NCBI GenBank assembly: GCA_905215965.1
Contig: CAJMSD010000010.1
Coordinates: 45,293-109,292 of the forward strand
DNA from: an uncultured bacterium
Lineage (GTDB): Bacteria > Bacillota > Clostridia > Oscillospirales > Ruminococcaceae
Direction of reading: 5' to 3'
Length of the DNA: 64,000 nt
Positions 8,884 to 16,773 of the stretch are shown in pieces; the stretch's first letter is position 1, and the number at the start of each line of letters is the position of its first letter. A program made the position numbers and the translations under genes. The notes below the pieces were generated by a model. It ran no database searches. It had not been told where the DNA came from and saw only the letters and a program-made list of their open reading frames with translations.

Positions 8884-9761
8884 TATATCCACTCCTTTTT
8901 GTCGCGATGAACATAATAAACCATTATTTCATCAAGAGTTACATTGTCAAGGACAAGCTCCGGATATTTACGTCTGCAAAGCTCTTTATCGCACACCATT
9001 ACCTCCGCGCCGAAATCGCTTACGCGCGCGCTGACAATATCCTCGGCATCAATAAGCTTATAATCGGACTTGCTGCATTTTATCATTCCGTGGCTTTCGA
9101 GAATTTCGTCCTTATATCCGCTGATAAGGATCGTTCCTTTGTGAATAAAAGTTACGCTGTCGGCAATTTTTTCAATATCGCTCGTTATGTGCGATGACAT
9201 AAATATACTGTTATTTTCATCCTGAAGATACTCAAGAAAAATGTCAAGTATCTCATTTCTTACAACAGGGTCAAGACCTGTAGTCGCTTCGTCCATAATA
9301 AGAAGCTTTGCGTTATGAGAGAGCGCACAGGCTATCTGGAGCTTCATTTTCATTCCTTTTGAAAACTTGCCTATCTTCTTCTTTAACGGAAGCTGAAAAC
9401 GTTCAAGATAAGAATAATACGTTTCATCATTCCACTGCTTATAGATATCCTTTAAAATAATTCCCATCTGTTTTGCATTAAGAGAATCATGAAACGGCAG
9501 CTCGTCAAAAACTACGGCAAGCTGTTCTTTTATTTCAAGCTCGTTTTCGACGCTGTCAAGTCCCAAGATCTTTATTTTGCCGGAATCCTTATTAATAATA
9601 TTTAATATTGAATTTATCGTAGTGGTTTTTCCAGCTCCGTTCTGACCGATAAATCCCATTATGCTTCCCTTAGGAACGGTAAAGCTTACATTATCAAGCG
9701 TAAATCCGTCGTACTTTTTAGTAAGTCCTTTAATTTCTATTGCATTACGATACTCACTCAT
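8883..9761 (-). CDS. ABC transporter ATP-binding protein
   Basis: 292 aa. The Walker A is GQNGAGKTTT, the signature is a divergent FSKGMKMK, and the Walker B is LLIMDEATTGLDP; the H-loop SSHI follows. The C-terminal ~80 residues are variable, as in drug- or bacitracin-type exporters (BcrA/YtrB group). The start is taken at ATG 9761, which overlaps the gntR gene end (9754) and has GGAGG about 10 nt upstream; the reading frame is open 13 codons further upstream. It energises the two ABC-2 permeases downstream. Confidence 0.9.
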   Translation of the reverse strand: MSEYRNAIEIKGLTKKYDGFTLDNVSFTVPKGSIMGFIGQNGAGKTTTINSILNIINKDSGKIKILGLDSVENELEIKEQLAVVFDELPFHDSLNAKQMGIILKDIYKQWNDETYYSYLERFQLPLKKKIGKFSKGMKMKLQIACALSHNAKLLIMDEATTGLDPVVRNEILDIFLEYLQDENNSIFMSSHITSDIEKIADSVTFIHKGTILISGYKDEILESHGMIKCSKSDYKLIDAEDIVSARVSDFGAEVMVCDKELCRRKYPELVLDNVTLDEIMVYYVHRDKKEWI

Positions 9762-10140
9762 TTTCCTCATCGCCTCCATAAACGATCGATAAAATTTCAA
9801 TCAGCTCCTCAAGCGAAACGTTGCAGCTTTTTGCCTTTTCACACGCTTTCGACAGCAAGGTTTCCGTCTGGCGGAGTATTTCCTCACGCAGCAGTTCTGC
9901 ATTCTGCGTTTTTACAAAGCTTCCTTTTCCGGTATAGGTTTCAATAAATCCTTCCTGTTCAAGCTCCTCATAGGCGCGTTTTGTAGTAATTACGCTGATA
10001 CGAAGCTGTTTGGCCAGTACGCGCATTGACGGCAGGGCGTCCCCTGCGCAAAGCGTACCGTTCATAATATTAGCCTTTATCTGGGAAGAGATCTGCTGAT
10101 ATATCGGCTCTCCCGAAGAATTGCTTATAATTATATCCAT
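9754..10140 (-). CDS. GntR-family (YtrA-type) transcriptional regulator
   Basis: 128 aa. The N-terminal GntR winged helix is clear: PIYQQISSQIKANIMNGTL, then LPSMRVLAKQLRISVITTKRAYEELEQEG, with the FIETYTGKGSFV wing. The C-terminal tail is short (about 50 residues), as in the YtrA subfamily, which represses adjacent ABC exporter operons and is relieved by envelope-active compounds. The gene is first in a five-gene operon with the ATPase, two permeases and the CPBP protein, and probably autoregulates it. Confidence 0.9.
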   Translation of the reverse strand: MDIIISNSSGEPIYQQISSQIKANIMNGTLCAGDALPSMRVLAKQLRISVITTKRAYEELEQEGFIETYTGKGSFVKTQNAELLREEILRQTETLLSKACEKAKSCNVSLEELIEILSIVYGGDEENE

Positions 10141-10150
10141 TGTGCACCTC

Positions 10151-10183
10151 TATAATTGTATATATACGATATATATATTATAT
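10151..10183 (-). promoter_or_regulatory. Candidate YtrA operator/promoter
   Basis: An alternating TATATA tract with a near-palindromic centre (TATATACGATATATA) lies directly upstream of gntR and overlaps a likely -10 on the minus strand. AT-rich dyads of this type are known targets of YtrA repressors. The call rests on position and symmetry only. Confidence 0.4.
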
Positions 10184-10357
10184 CAGGAGAATATACTTTT
10201 GTCAATAGAACAGATAAATTTTTTCGGAATATGCACAAAACGTCACTTTATATGCATCTGATGTTATTGAATAACCGCTCAAACTATGATATAATAAACG
10301 CACAGCGACACTTAAATTAAAAGCCGCATTTTATCTGCGGCAGAACGGAGTTTTACT

Positions 10358-11839
10358 ATGAAATATCAAAACCCTGTATTAAGGGGATTTTACCCTGATC
10401 CAAGCGTTTGTGCTGCCAACGGAAAATATTATATGGTATGCAGCACGTTTCAGTATTTTCCCGGTGTTCCGGTTTTTGAAAGCGATGATCTTATAAACTG
10501 GAAGCAGGTCGGAAACTGCCTTACAAGAAAAAGTCAGGTTGATCTTGAAAAATGCGGAAGCTCGGCAGGAGTTTTCGCCGCCACCATACGCTTCTCAAAC
10601 GGAAGATTCTATATGGTGACTACCAATACATCGGCAAACAAAAATTTTTACGTCTGGACAGACAATATATACGGCGAATGGTCTGATCCCGTATATGTTG
10701 ACCGCGACGGCATCGATCCCTCTCTTTACTTCGAGAACGGACGTACATTTTTCATCAGCAACGGCACGGACGATTTCGGAGAAAGCGGCATCGTTCAGTG
10801 CGAGATCGATATTGGAACGGGCAAAAAGCTTTCGTCTGCAAAGGTCATCTGGAAAGGCTCCGGCGGACGTTATCTTGAAAGTCCGCATCTTTACAAAATT
10901 GGAAATTATTACTATCTTATGGCTGCGGAAGGCGGCACGGAGTACGGTCACATGATAACATACGCGCGAAGCAGCGATATCTGGGGCGAATATGTCGGAT
11001 ACGAAAAAAATCCCGTGCTCACCAACAGAAATCTCGGCGGATACGTTATTCAGGGCGTAGGTCACGGCGATCTTATTCAGGATAAATACGGCGACTGGCA
11101 TATCATGCACCTTGGCTTCCGTCAGTCCGGACAGTGGTCGCCGTATCATCATCTCGGCAGAGAAAGCTTCCTTTCTCCTGTAACCTTTGACGAAAACGGT
11201 TGGTTTACCGCAGGCTCAAACGGCGTTACCGTTGAAGAATTCGAGACAAAAGGCGATTTTTCTCAGCAGCGCAAAAACCTGTATACCTTTGATAATACTG
11301 CATGGAAATTTGACTGGTGCTATCTTCGTCACCCAAGCTGTGAAAATTACGAGCTTTGCGATGACAAGGCTGTTCTCCGCGGTACGGATATTACGCTTGA
11401 CAAGGCTGATTCCCCAACATTTATCGGTATACGTCAGATCGATTTTGACGCGGTTATTTCCGTTGATGTCAGCGTAACCGGAGGCATCGGAGGAATCTCC
11501 CTATATATGGACGAAAATCATCACTACGATCTTTACGCAAAGCAAACCGAGAACGGTCTCACGGCAGTTGAAAAGCTTAATATCGGAGATATTAAATCAG
11601 TTGAGCACACTGCCGAGCTTTCCTCCGATAATGTCAGACTTATCGTCAAAGCCGACAATTTTAATTATCATTTCTATATCAGCGAAAACAAAGGCGATGA
11701 GATATATCTCGGTTCGGCACAGACGAGGTATCTTTCTACGGAAGTTGCAAGCGGCTTCACGGGTGTAGTCATTGGTCTGTTTGCGGTCGGCGACGGCTGT
11801 AAAGCGGAATTTACGAATTTCAAATGCGAATACAAATAA
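10358..11839 (+). CDS. GH43 family glycoside hydrolase (beta-xylosidase/arabinofuranosidase type)
   Basis: 493 aa. Catalytic residues of the five-bladed propeller can be placed: Asp14 in GFYPDPSV, Asp120 in GIDPSLYF, and Glu174 in YLESPHLY. The C-terminal ~190 residues form a beta-sandwich domain as in GH43 xylosidases. No signal peptide is present, so the enzyme is cytoplasmic and probably trims imported xylo- or arabino-oligosaccharides. The ATG at 10358 is preceded by CGGAG. It converges on the secreted GH9 gene. Substrate specificity within GH43 cannot be fixed from sequence alone. Confidence 0.88.
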   Translation: MKYQNPVLRGFYPDPSVCAANGKYYMVCSTFQYFPGVPVFESDDLINWKQVGNCLTRKSQVDLEKCGSSAGVFAATIRFSNGRFYMVTTNTSANKNFYVWTDNIYGEWSDPVYVDRDGIDPSLYFENGRTFFISNGTDDFGESGIVQCEIDIGTGKKLSSAKVIWKGSGGRYLESPHLYKIGNYYYLMAAEGGTEYGHMITYARSSDIWGEYVGYEKNPVLTNRNLGGYVIQGVGHGDLIQDKYGDWHIMHLGFRQSGQWSPYHHLGRESFLSPVTFDENGWFTAGSNGVTVEEFETKGDFSQQRKNLYTFDNTAWKFDWCYLRHPSCENYELCDDKAVLRGTDITLDKADSPTFIGIRQIDFDAVISVDVSVTGGIGGISLYMDENHHYDLYAKQTENGLTAVEKLNIGDIKSVEHTAELSSDNVRLIVKADNFNYHFYISENKGDEIYLGSAQTRYLSTEVASGFTGVVIGLFAVGDGCKAEFTNFKCEYK

Positions 11840-11845
11840 AAAAAT

Positions 11846-11879
11846 CCCCTTGCCATATCAAACGGCAAGGGGAGCTTTT
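11846..11879 (+). terminator. Terminator between GH43 and GH9 genes
   Basis: Stem CCCCTTGCC / GGCAAGGGG with a 9-nt loop, followed by GCTTTTC on the plus strand and A-rich on the other side. It lies between convergent genes and may act on both strands. Confidence 0.8.
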
Positions 11880-11889
11880 CATATAAATT

Positions 11890-14040
11890 TTAATTCAAAT
11901 AAGATTCGGGAAGCGAATCTAACTGAAGAGCAAGATGTTTCTGTACAGAAACTGCATCGTTTCCGCTTATGCCGTCGCCTCTCTGATAAACGTCGGCTCT
12001 GTCGATAGCCTCAGCCGAAAGCGGGAAAGCTTCCGGATCGGAACTGTTGCAGATAATTGCTATTACATCGTCGATAGTAACACTGCCGTCAAGATTAGCG
12101 TCGCCGTAGAAAGGTGTTTCTTCCTGAGTTGTAGTAGTTGTTGCGGTAGTAGTTGTCGTTGTTGTGGTAGTGGTAGTTGTCGTTGTAGTAGTAACAGTAG
12201 TTGTAGTAGTAGTTTCCGGAATCTTTCTGAGCTTTATTACGATATCTTCTTTTGAAGAATCAAGGAATTTTACGGTATAAAGGGAATCGCCGTCATAATC
12301 ATAGCCCTCAGGCATTTCTGTGATTATAGCCTGATATGAAGCGTCCATAGTTTCTCCTGTACAAACCTGAACTGTTTTGGGATTTTCGCTGGAGGTATTC
12401 CATGTAACGGATTCTCCGTCTGTTTCCATGAGGACTCCTGCGCCGGGGATATACTCGCCTGTTTCGGCGTCAACAACGGAGACATTAGCGGTATAAATAG
12501 CGGGCTCTACAATTGTTCCTCCGCCGAAATCAAAGTTTTCGTCAATTTCGGAAGCGTTTTTAATCACGGTTTTAGCTGTTGTGGTATCTCCGCCGAAGTT
12601 CTTATACATACCTGCGATAGCAACTGTAAAGCAAGCATTGTAATCGAGAGCCATTTCGGTCTGAGCATAGGAGTCGACCGCATCGGTGATAGAACCGCTT
12701 TCGTCGGAAGCTCCGCCTATGAGCGCGCCGTAAAGTGTATATTTAGATTCGCCCTTATCGGGATTTGCTGCACGGTGGTGGATTCTTGTCGGATACTTAT
12801 CGCCATATCCTACAAGGTAGCTGTATCCCGCAGGATTATTGCCGAGAATGAAATCCATCTGCCACTTAGCGGCGTCAAGATAGGACTGATTGTTGGCAAG
12901 TTCGCCGTATGTAAGAGCGTAGGTCTGCCATGCGCAGTTATAGCGCGAGTTACCCCAGCTGTCGATAATGTAATATTTCTGAGCGTTATTGCTTGAATAT
13001 CTGTCGGAATTAAACTTAACCTCGTTCAGGTAAGACTGATCGCCGGTTATATCAGCCATAATGCAGGCATAACCGCCCCAGACCTTGCCCCAGCTGTAGA
13101 TCCAGTAGTCATAATCGGTGTTGTCATAACAGCCGTTTGCTGTAGGCTTTGCCGTCGGACGCGAATACTTGCTGCTGTCGGCAAGATACATCCAGAGCTG
13201 TGCCCAAGCCTTTGCGCTCGGAGGAGCCATATTGCCGGAATTATACATATTACCCATACCGCCGCCGTCTGTACCGGAATATTTTCTGCTGTAATTATAA
13301 ATAGCGTCCGCATATTTCAGGCATTCTGCGGCATAATCCGCATCTGTCTGCTTTAATGCTGCGGCTGTGGAAGCAAGAGCGGCAGCCATCATATCGCATA
13401 CATAATTGTTGATCGTCGATCCTGAGAACCAGTAAGTAGGTCTGTTATAGGTCTGAGTCTCGGGAGCTGCCCAAGTAACATTGTGGTCGCTTTCGTCGCT
13501 GACTGTCTGACAGATCGCAGCTACTTCTCCGTTGGAATCCAGATAAGTAGTCTTCATCAGATAATCGGCAGTTTCCCTGAGAATGTAGAAAAGGTGTCCT
13601 TCCGTGCCCGTATCCTTAAAAGCCTCGGGATACGAATAATAAGCCCAGCCTAAAGATGCGGCATTAAAGCCCATGGTAACGTTAAACTTAACATGGTCGC
13701 CCGCGTCGTGATAACCGCCGGAAACATCGGCAGTATTTCCGCCGCCGTTGGCAGCCGAAACGATAGCCTTAGCAGATGAAGAAAGTCCGGTCGCATTGTC
13801 AAGAGAAGCATTAGCGTCATAAGTATGGCAGTTGCCTCTCCAAGTAAGACAGTTGTCGTCTACCTCGCATCCGCACTGGTTAGCGTCATAAAAATAGAGG
13901 GACAGTTCAAGAGCTTCAGCGTAGTTCGGGTCTGCAGCAGCGTTTGCAACTGAAGCGGCGCCTACTGCCGGAACTGATGTCGCTATCATGGCAGCGCTTA
14001 CAATGCCGGTAATAAACTTTTTGAAAATTTTGTTTTTCAT
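11890..14040 (-). CDS. Cellulosomal GH9 endoglucanase with dockerin
   Basis: 716 aa from the ATG at 14040. Signal peptide about 1-35; GH9 catalytic domain about 40-480 with GGYHDAGDHVKF (Asp112 and Asp115, the nucleophile-water base pair), IHHRAANP and TEMALDYNA (catalytic Glu). Next come a prealbumin-like beta domain (about 505-610), a Thr-rich linker (about 611-645) and a type I dockerin (about 650-715) with first loop DANLDGSVTIDD and a second, insertion-bearing loop GDGISGND. The enzyme is secreted and docks to a scaffoldin cohesin for cellulose hydrolysis. The linker of mostly Thr codons and the dockerin resemble those of ruminococcal cellulosomes. No carbohydrate-binding module is evident. 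Confidence 0.95.
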   Translation of the reverse strand: MKNKIFKKFITGIVSAAMIATSVPAVGAASVANAAADPNYAEALELSLYFYDANQCGCEVDDNCLTWRGNCHTYDANASLDNATGLSSSAKAIVSAANGGGNTADVSGGYHDAGDHVKFNVTMGFNAASLGWAYYSYPEAFKDTGTEGHLFYILRETADYLMKTTYLDSNGEVAAICQTVSDESDHNVTWAAPETQTYNRPTYWFSGSTINNYVCDMMAAALASTAAALKQTDADYAAECLKYADAIYNYSRKYSGTDGGGMGNMYNSGNMAPPSAKAWAQLWMYLADSSKYSRPTAKPTANGCYDNTDYDYWIYSWGKVWGGYACIMADITGDQSYLNEVKFNSDRYSSNNAQKYYIIDSWGNSRYNCAWQTYALTYGELANNQSYLDAAKWQMDFILGNNPAGYSYLVGYGDKYPTRIHHRAANPDKGESKYTLYGALIGGASDESGSITDAVDSYAQTEMALDYNACFTVAIAGMYKNFGGDTTTAKTVIKNASEIDENFDFGGGTIVEPAIYTANVSVVDAETGEYIPGAGVLMETDGESVTWNTSSENPKTVQVCTGETMDASYQAIITEMPEGYDYDGDSLYTVKFLDSSKEDIVIKLRKIPETTTTTTVTTTTTTTTTTTTTTTTATTTTTQEETPFYGDANLDGSVTIDDVIAIICNSSDPEAFPLSAEAIDRADVYQRGDGISGNDAVSVQKHLALQLDSLPESYLN

Positions 14041-14256
14041 TGTCAAGTCATCCTTTCATTATAATTACATTTCAAGCAAGGGAGTTGAAATGCATAATTC
14101 AAACTATTATAACCATTATAATTATATCACTATTCATCATACGTAATGTTAACAAATTGTGTACAAATCATTAATCACAGAAAATTTGAGTGTTTTAGTC
14201 AAAACTGTTTTACAATTTTTGTTGATTGTGACCATAAATCTTTATTTATTCTCTCC
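14041..14256. other. AT-rich divergent intergenic region
   Basis: About 215 bp between the GH9 start and the rsmE promoter. It contains several TATAAT-like hexamers on the minus strand (around 14100-14130) that could drive GH9. No ORF or clear palindrome is evident. Confidence 0.35.
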
Positions 14257-14285
14257 TTGCAAAATCGAGTACATTATAGTATAAT
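14257..14285 (+). promoter_or_regulatory. Sigma-70-type promoter of rsmE
   Basis: TTGCAA (14257-14262), 17-bp spacer, TATAAT (14280-14285), 64 bp upstream of the rsmE start. Confidence 0.65.
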
Positions 14286-14349
14286 TAATGTAAGCGGCAA
14301 TTCGGGAAATTCAAGGGTTGCCGAAACATTATTTTACGGCGGTGAAAAA

Positions 14350-15072
14350 ATGCCAAGATTTTTTGTAAATACTATAGACGAAAACAATATTGTAATTTCG
14401 GGCAGCGATGCAAATCACATAGGACGATCCCTGAGAATGAAGCCCGGCGATTCCCTGACTGTTTGCTGTAACGGCACAGATCATCACTGCGAAATAACCA
14501 GGATCACCGAAGACTGCGTTTATCTGACTCAAATCAGCAAGGAGCTGTGCGCTGCCGAACCAGACATAGAAGTAACGCTTTTTCAAGCGATCCCCAAGCT
14601 TGATAAGCTCGAAGCAATAATACAAAAATCCGTTGAACTGGGAGTAACGAGAGTTGTTCCTGTTTTGTCAAGAAGATGCGTTTCACGTCCGAGCGAAAAA
14701 GACTTTGCCAAAAAATTGATCCGCCTAAACAAGATCGCAGAAGGAGCGGCAAAGCAGTCCGGAAGAGGAATAATCCCCGAAGTTCTGCCGATGATAACTT
14801 TCAAAGCCGCTGTTGAACAAATCAAAAACCTTGACTGCTCGGCTATTCTTTACGAGGAAGAGGGCGGAAAACATTTTTCGCAAATTGATTTTTCAGGGAA
14901 AAAAACTGTCGGACTATTTATAGGCAGCGAGGGAGGATATGACAAGGAAGAAGCGGACGCTGCCGTAAATGCAGGAGCTGAGCAGATATGGCTCGGGAAA
15001 AGAATACTTCGTTGTGAAACTGCACCAATAACTGCCTTGTCGATTTTGATGTTTTTAACAAATAATATATAA
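14350..15072 (+). CDS. rsmE: 16S rRNA (uracil1498-N3)-methyltransferase
   Basis: 240 aa from the ATG at 14350 (GGCGGTG upstream); the open frame continues 68 codons upstream but without a ribosome site. The N-terminal PUA-like domain (MPRFFVN to about residue 70) precedes a SPOUT methyltransferase domain with the knot signature LFIGSEGGYDKEE and LGKRILRCETA near the C-terminus. RsmE methylates U1498 in the decoding region of 16S rRNA. Length and motifs are typical. Confidence 0.93.
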   Translation: MPRFFVNTIDENNIVISGSDANHIGRSLRMKPGDSLTVCCNGTDHHCEITRITEDCVYLTQISKELCAAEPDIEVTLFQAIPKLDKLEAIIQKSVELGVTRVVPVLSRRCVSRPSEKDFAKKLIRLNKIAEGAAKQSGRGIIPEVLPMITFKAAVEQIKNLDCSAILYEEEGGKHFSQIDFSGKKTVGLFIGSEGGYDKEEADAAVNAGAEQIWLGKRILRCETAPITALSILMFLTNNI

Positions 15073-15076
15073 GGTG

Positions 15077-15105
15077 TTGAAATTCCAAAAATAGTGTGCT
15101 ATAAT
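15077..15105 (+). promoter_or_regulatory. Promoter of the small Cys-rich protein gene
   Basis: TTGAAA (15077-15082), 17-bp spacer, TATAAT (15100-15105). A structured leader of about 110 nt follows. Confidence 0.65.
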
Positions 15106-15110
15106 AAAAA

Positions 15111-15187
15111 GACAGCAGTATGTGCTCATTGTTTATATGCTGTCCTTAGTTTTATCGGCTTCGGTCGCAAGCGAAGCGATAACTAAA
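15111..15187 (+). promoter_or_regulatory. Structured 5' leader with two hairpins
   Basis: Hairpin 1 pairs GACAGCA (15111-15117) with TGCTGTC (15138-15144). Hairpin 2, about 15147-15187, pairs TAGTTTTATCGGCTTCG with CGAAGCGATAACTA across a GTCGCAAG loop. The second ends 33 nt before the start codon. The leader may regulate the downstream gene; it matches no riboswitch that I recognise. Confidence 0.4.
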
Positions 15188-15219
15188 AATATTTCTTGCG
15201 AAGAAAAGAGGAATTTAAA

Positions 15220-15498
15220 ATGAATAAGCTTACTATTGCCGCTCTGATTGCAGGTACTGCAGCTGTTACCGGCGTTATTGTTTCTAAGGTCATGAAGGAT
15301 AAGAAGAAGTCAAGCCAGCCGCTTTTTGATGACTGTGACGACTGCTGCTGCGACAGCTGCGCTTGCGAAGAGGATCTCGATGTGATCATTCCTGCCGAAG
15401 AAACCGAGGACTGCGCAGAAAAGATCGAAGACGCTGCCGAAGAAATTGTTGAGGAAGCTTCCGAAAAGGCTGAAGATGCCGCCGAAAAAGCTGACTAA
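15220..15498 (+). CDS. Small membrane-anchored Cys-rich acidic protein
   Basis: 92 aa from the ATG at 15220 with AGAGGAA upstream. One N-terminal transmembrane helix (LTIAALIAGTAAVTGVIVSK) is followed by a basic stop-transfer KDKKK, a Cys cluster with seven cysteines in about 14 residues (DDCDDCCCDSCACEED), and a Glu/Ala-rich helix to the C-terminus. The cluster could bind metal, but no known metalloprotein motif is recognised. Flanking promoter and terminator show that it is its own transcription unit. I do not recognise the family. Confidence 0.7.
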   Translation: MNKLTIAALIAGTAAVTGVIVSKVMKDKKKSSQPLFDDCDDCCCDSCACEEDLDVIIPAEETEDCAEKIEDAAEEIVEEASEKAEDAAEKAD

Positions 15499-15508
15499 TT
15501 TCATAGCA

Positions 15509-15541
15509 TTTTAAGAGGGACTTCTACAGTCCCTCTTAAAA
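15509..15541 (+). terminator. Rho-independent terminator
   Basis: Stem TTTTAAGAGGGAC / GTCCCTCTTAAAA with loop TTCTACA, directly after the small Cys-rich gene. Confidence 0.85.
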
Positions 15542-15605
15542 TGTACAAAACTTAATTAAATATCGTCTTATTTTTGCATAATATGACGATAATCGCTGAA
15601 TTCAC

Positions 15606-15634
15606 TTGACAAGTCTGCTCGGCTCGTGTATAAT
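15606..15634 (+). promoter_or_regulatory. tRNA-Pro promoter
   Basis: Consensus TTGACA (15606-15611), 17-bp spacer, TATAAT (15629-15634), 19 bp before the tRNA. Confidence 0.9.
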
Positions 15635-15653
15635 AATAAAGCTGTTTAAATGA

Positions 15654-15730
15654 CGAGGCGTAGCTCAGTTTGGTAGAGTGCTTGGTTTGGGACCAAGATG
15701 CCGCAGGTTCGAGTCCTGTCGCCTCGACCA
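15654..15730 (+). tRNA. tRNA-Pro (UGG)
   Basis: 77 nt including encoded CCA. Acceptor CGAGGCG pairs with CGCCTCG; the anticodon stem CTTGG/CCAAG encloses TTTGGGA, giving anticodon UGG; the T-arm GGTTCGAGTCC is present. Confidence 0.96.
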
Positions 15731-15777
15731 TATAGCTTTGATTACAAATAAATCTTCAAAAAAATTTAAAAAAGTAC

Positions 15778-15806
15778 TTGACAAGCTAAATTTTTCGTGA
15801 TATAAT
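15778..15806 (+). promoter_or_regulatory. tRNA-Thr/tRNA-Tyr promoter
   Basis: TTGACA (15778-15783), 17-bp spacer, TATAAT (15801-15806), 15 bp before tRNA-Thr. tRNA-Tyr has no obvious promoter and is probably cotranscribed. Confidence 0.9.
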
Positions 15807-15821
15807 AATTAAGCAGTTAAC

Positions 15822-15897
15822 GCTGGTGTAGCTCAGTTGGTAGAGCAGCTGATTTGTAATCAGCAGGTCGGGGGTTCGAGTCCGTCCACCAGCTCCA
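15822..15897 (+). tRNA. tRNA-Thr (UGU)
   Basis: 76 nt including CCA. Acceptor GCTGGTG/CACCAGC; anticodon stem GCTGA/TCAGC with loop TTTGTAA, anticodon UGU; T-arm GGTTCGAGTCC. Confidence 0.96.
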
Positions 15898-15934
15898 TTT
15901 TATCGCTTGCTGCGATAGCTTTTAAAATTTATAT

Positions 15935-16020
15935 GGGAGAGTTCCCGAGTGGCCAAAGGGGGCAGACTGTAAATCTGTTGCTTTTCAGCTTCGATGGTCC
16001 GAATCCATCCTCTCCCACCA
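15935..16020 (+). tRNA. tRNA-Tyr (GUA)
   Basis: 86 nt class II tRNA with a long variable arm and encoded CCA. Acceptor GGGAGAG/CTCTCCC; anticodon loop CTGTAAA gives GUA. Confidence 0.96.
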
Positions 16021-16036
16021 GTTTCTTATTTTACTC

Positions 16037-16065
16037 TCCGCTTTACTAAATTAAGCGGATTTTTT
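16037..16065 (+). terminator. Terminator of tRNA operon
   Basis: Stem TCCGCTT / AAGCGGA with a 9-nt loop and a T-run, 17 bp after tRNA-Tyr. Confidence 0.85.
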
Positions 16066-16076
16066 AATTTATAACA

Positions 16077-16102
16077 CCTTGCAAACTATGCAAGGGCTTT
16101 TT
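16077..16102 (+). terminator. Second terminator hairpin
   Basis: Stem CCTTGCA / TGCAAGG with loop AACTA followed by GCTTTTTT, in tandem with the preceding terminator. Confidence 0.75.
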
Positions 16103-16181
16103 TATGTCCGGAGAAAAAGAGATTTTGCATTAAAATCACGCTTTTTTGTGCATAAATATATATTTTTTGCGGAGGATTTTT

Positions 16182-16706
16182 ATGATCAAAGCGGAGGTCA
16201 GATTCACAAAAAAACATTTTGAGGCTCTTGCAACAACTCAAAAAATCTCTTGGTTCACTTGTTTTTGCAGATTTTTCATTTTTGCAATATTGTCAATGTA
16301 TATCATTTCCCGTATTTATGAAAGAGGATTCAGTTGGTATGCCTTCAAGCCGCTGATTTACGTTGCTTTTATATTTGTAGTTTTCTTTTTGCTGAAATAT
16401 ATTTCAAGTCCAAAGAAGCAATTTGAAAATTATCGAAAAAATTTTCCCAACGCGGTAAATACCTACTGCTTTGATGAGGAAAAATTCTCACTTCACTCCG
16501 TTTCGGACGTTTCAAACAGCAACAGTGAGCATATTTACGAAACTATCGAGTCTGCCGAGGAGAAAAACGGCTTTTTCCTGTTAAAAATTAAGGGGATCGG
16601 CGTTGTGATAATCGGTTTGGACGAAATTGTTGAAGGCTCGCCCGAGCAGCTTCGTGAGCTGCTGAAAAGCAAGCTTGGAAGCAAATTCAGTCAAAAAGCA
16701 AAATAA
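16182..16706 (+). CDS. YcxB-like membrane protein
   Basis: 174 aa from the ATG at 16182 with GCGGAGG upstream. A short N-terminal segment (MIKAEVRFTKKHF) is followed by two transmembrane helices (about 30-50 and 62-82) and a cytoplasmic beta-rich domain with the fold YCFDEEKFSLHS...SEHIYETIESAEEKNGFFLL in pattern, as in YcxB-like C-terminal domains. The function of the family is unknown. It lies just upstream of typA but is separated by a hairpin. Confidence 0.65.
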   Translation: MIKAEVRFTKKHFEALATTQKISWFTCFCRFFIFAILSMYIISRIYERGFSWYAFKPLIYVAFIFVVFFLLKYISSPKKQFENYRKNFPNAVNTYCFDEEKFSLHSVSDVSNSNSEHIYETIESAEEKNGFFLLKIKGIGVVIIGLDEIVEGSPEQLRELLKSKLGSKFSQKAK

Positions 16707-16727
16707 TATTTTCAAAAAGCGCAAAAT

Positions 16728-16747
16728 ATGGCGGTTTCTGCCGCCAT
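16728..16747 (+). other. Hairpin upstream of typA
   Basis: ATGGCGG / CCGCCAT with a 6-nt loop, 27 bp before the typA start and without a T-run. It may be part of the typA leader or end the YcxB-like transcript weakly. Confidence 0.4.
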
Positions 16748-16773
16748 TGACATATATTTATGGAGGAATTACA

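Noticed and set aside
12120..12215. Dense GTAGTAGTTG-type triplet repeats, looking like a repeat array.
   Set aside because: They are in frame in the GH9 gene and encode the Thr-rich linker; there is no spacer structure, so no CRISPR array.
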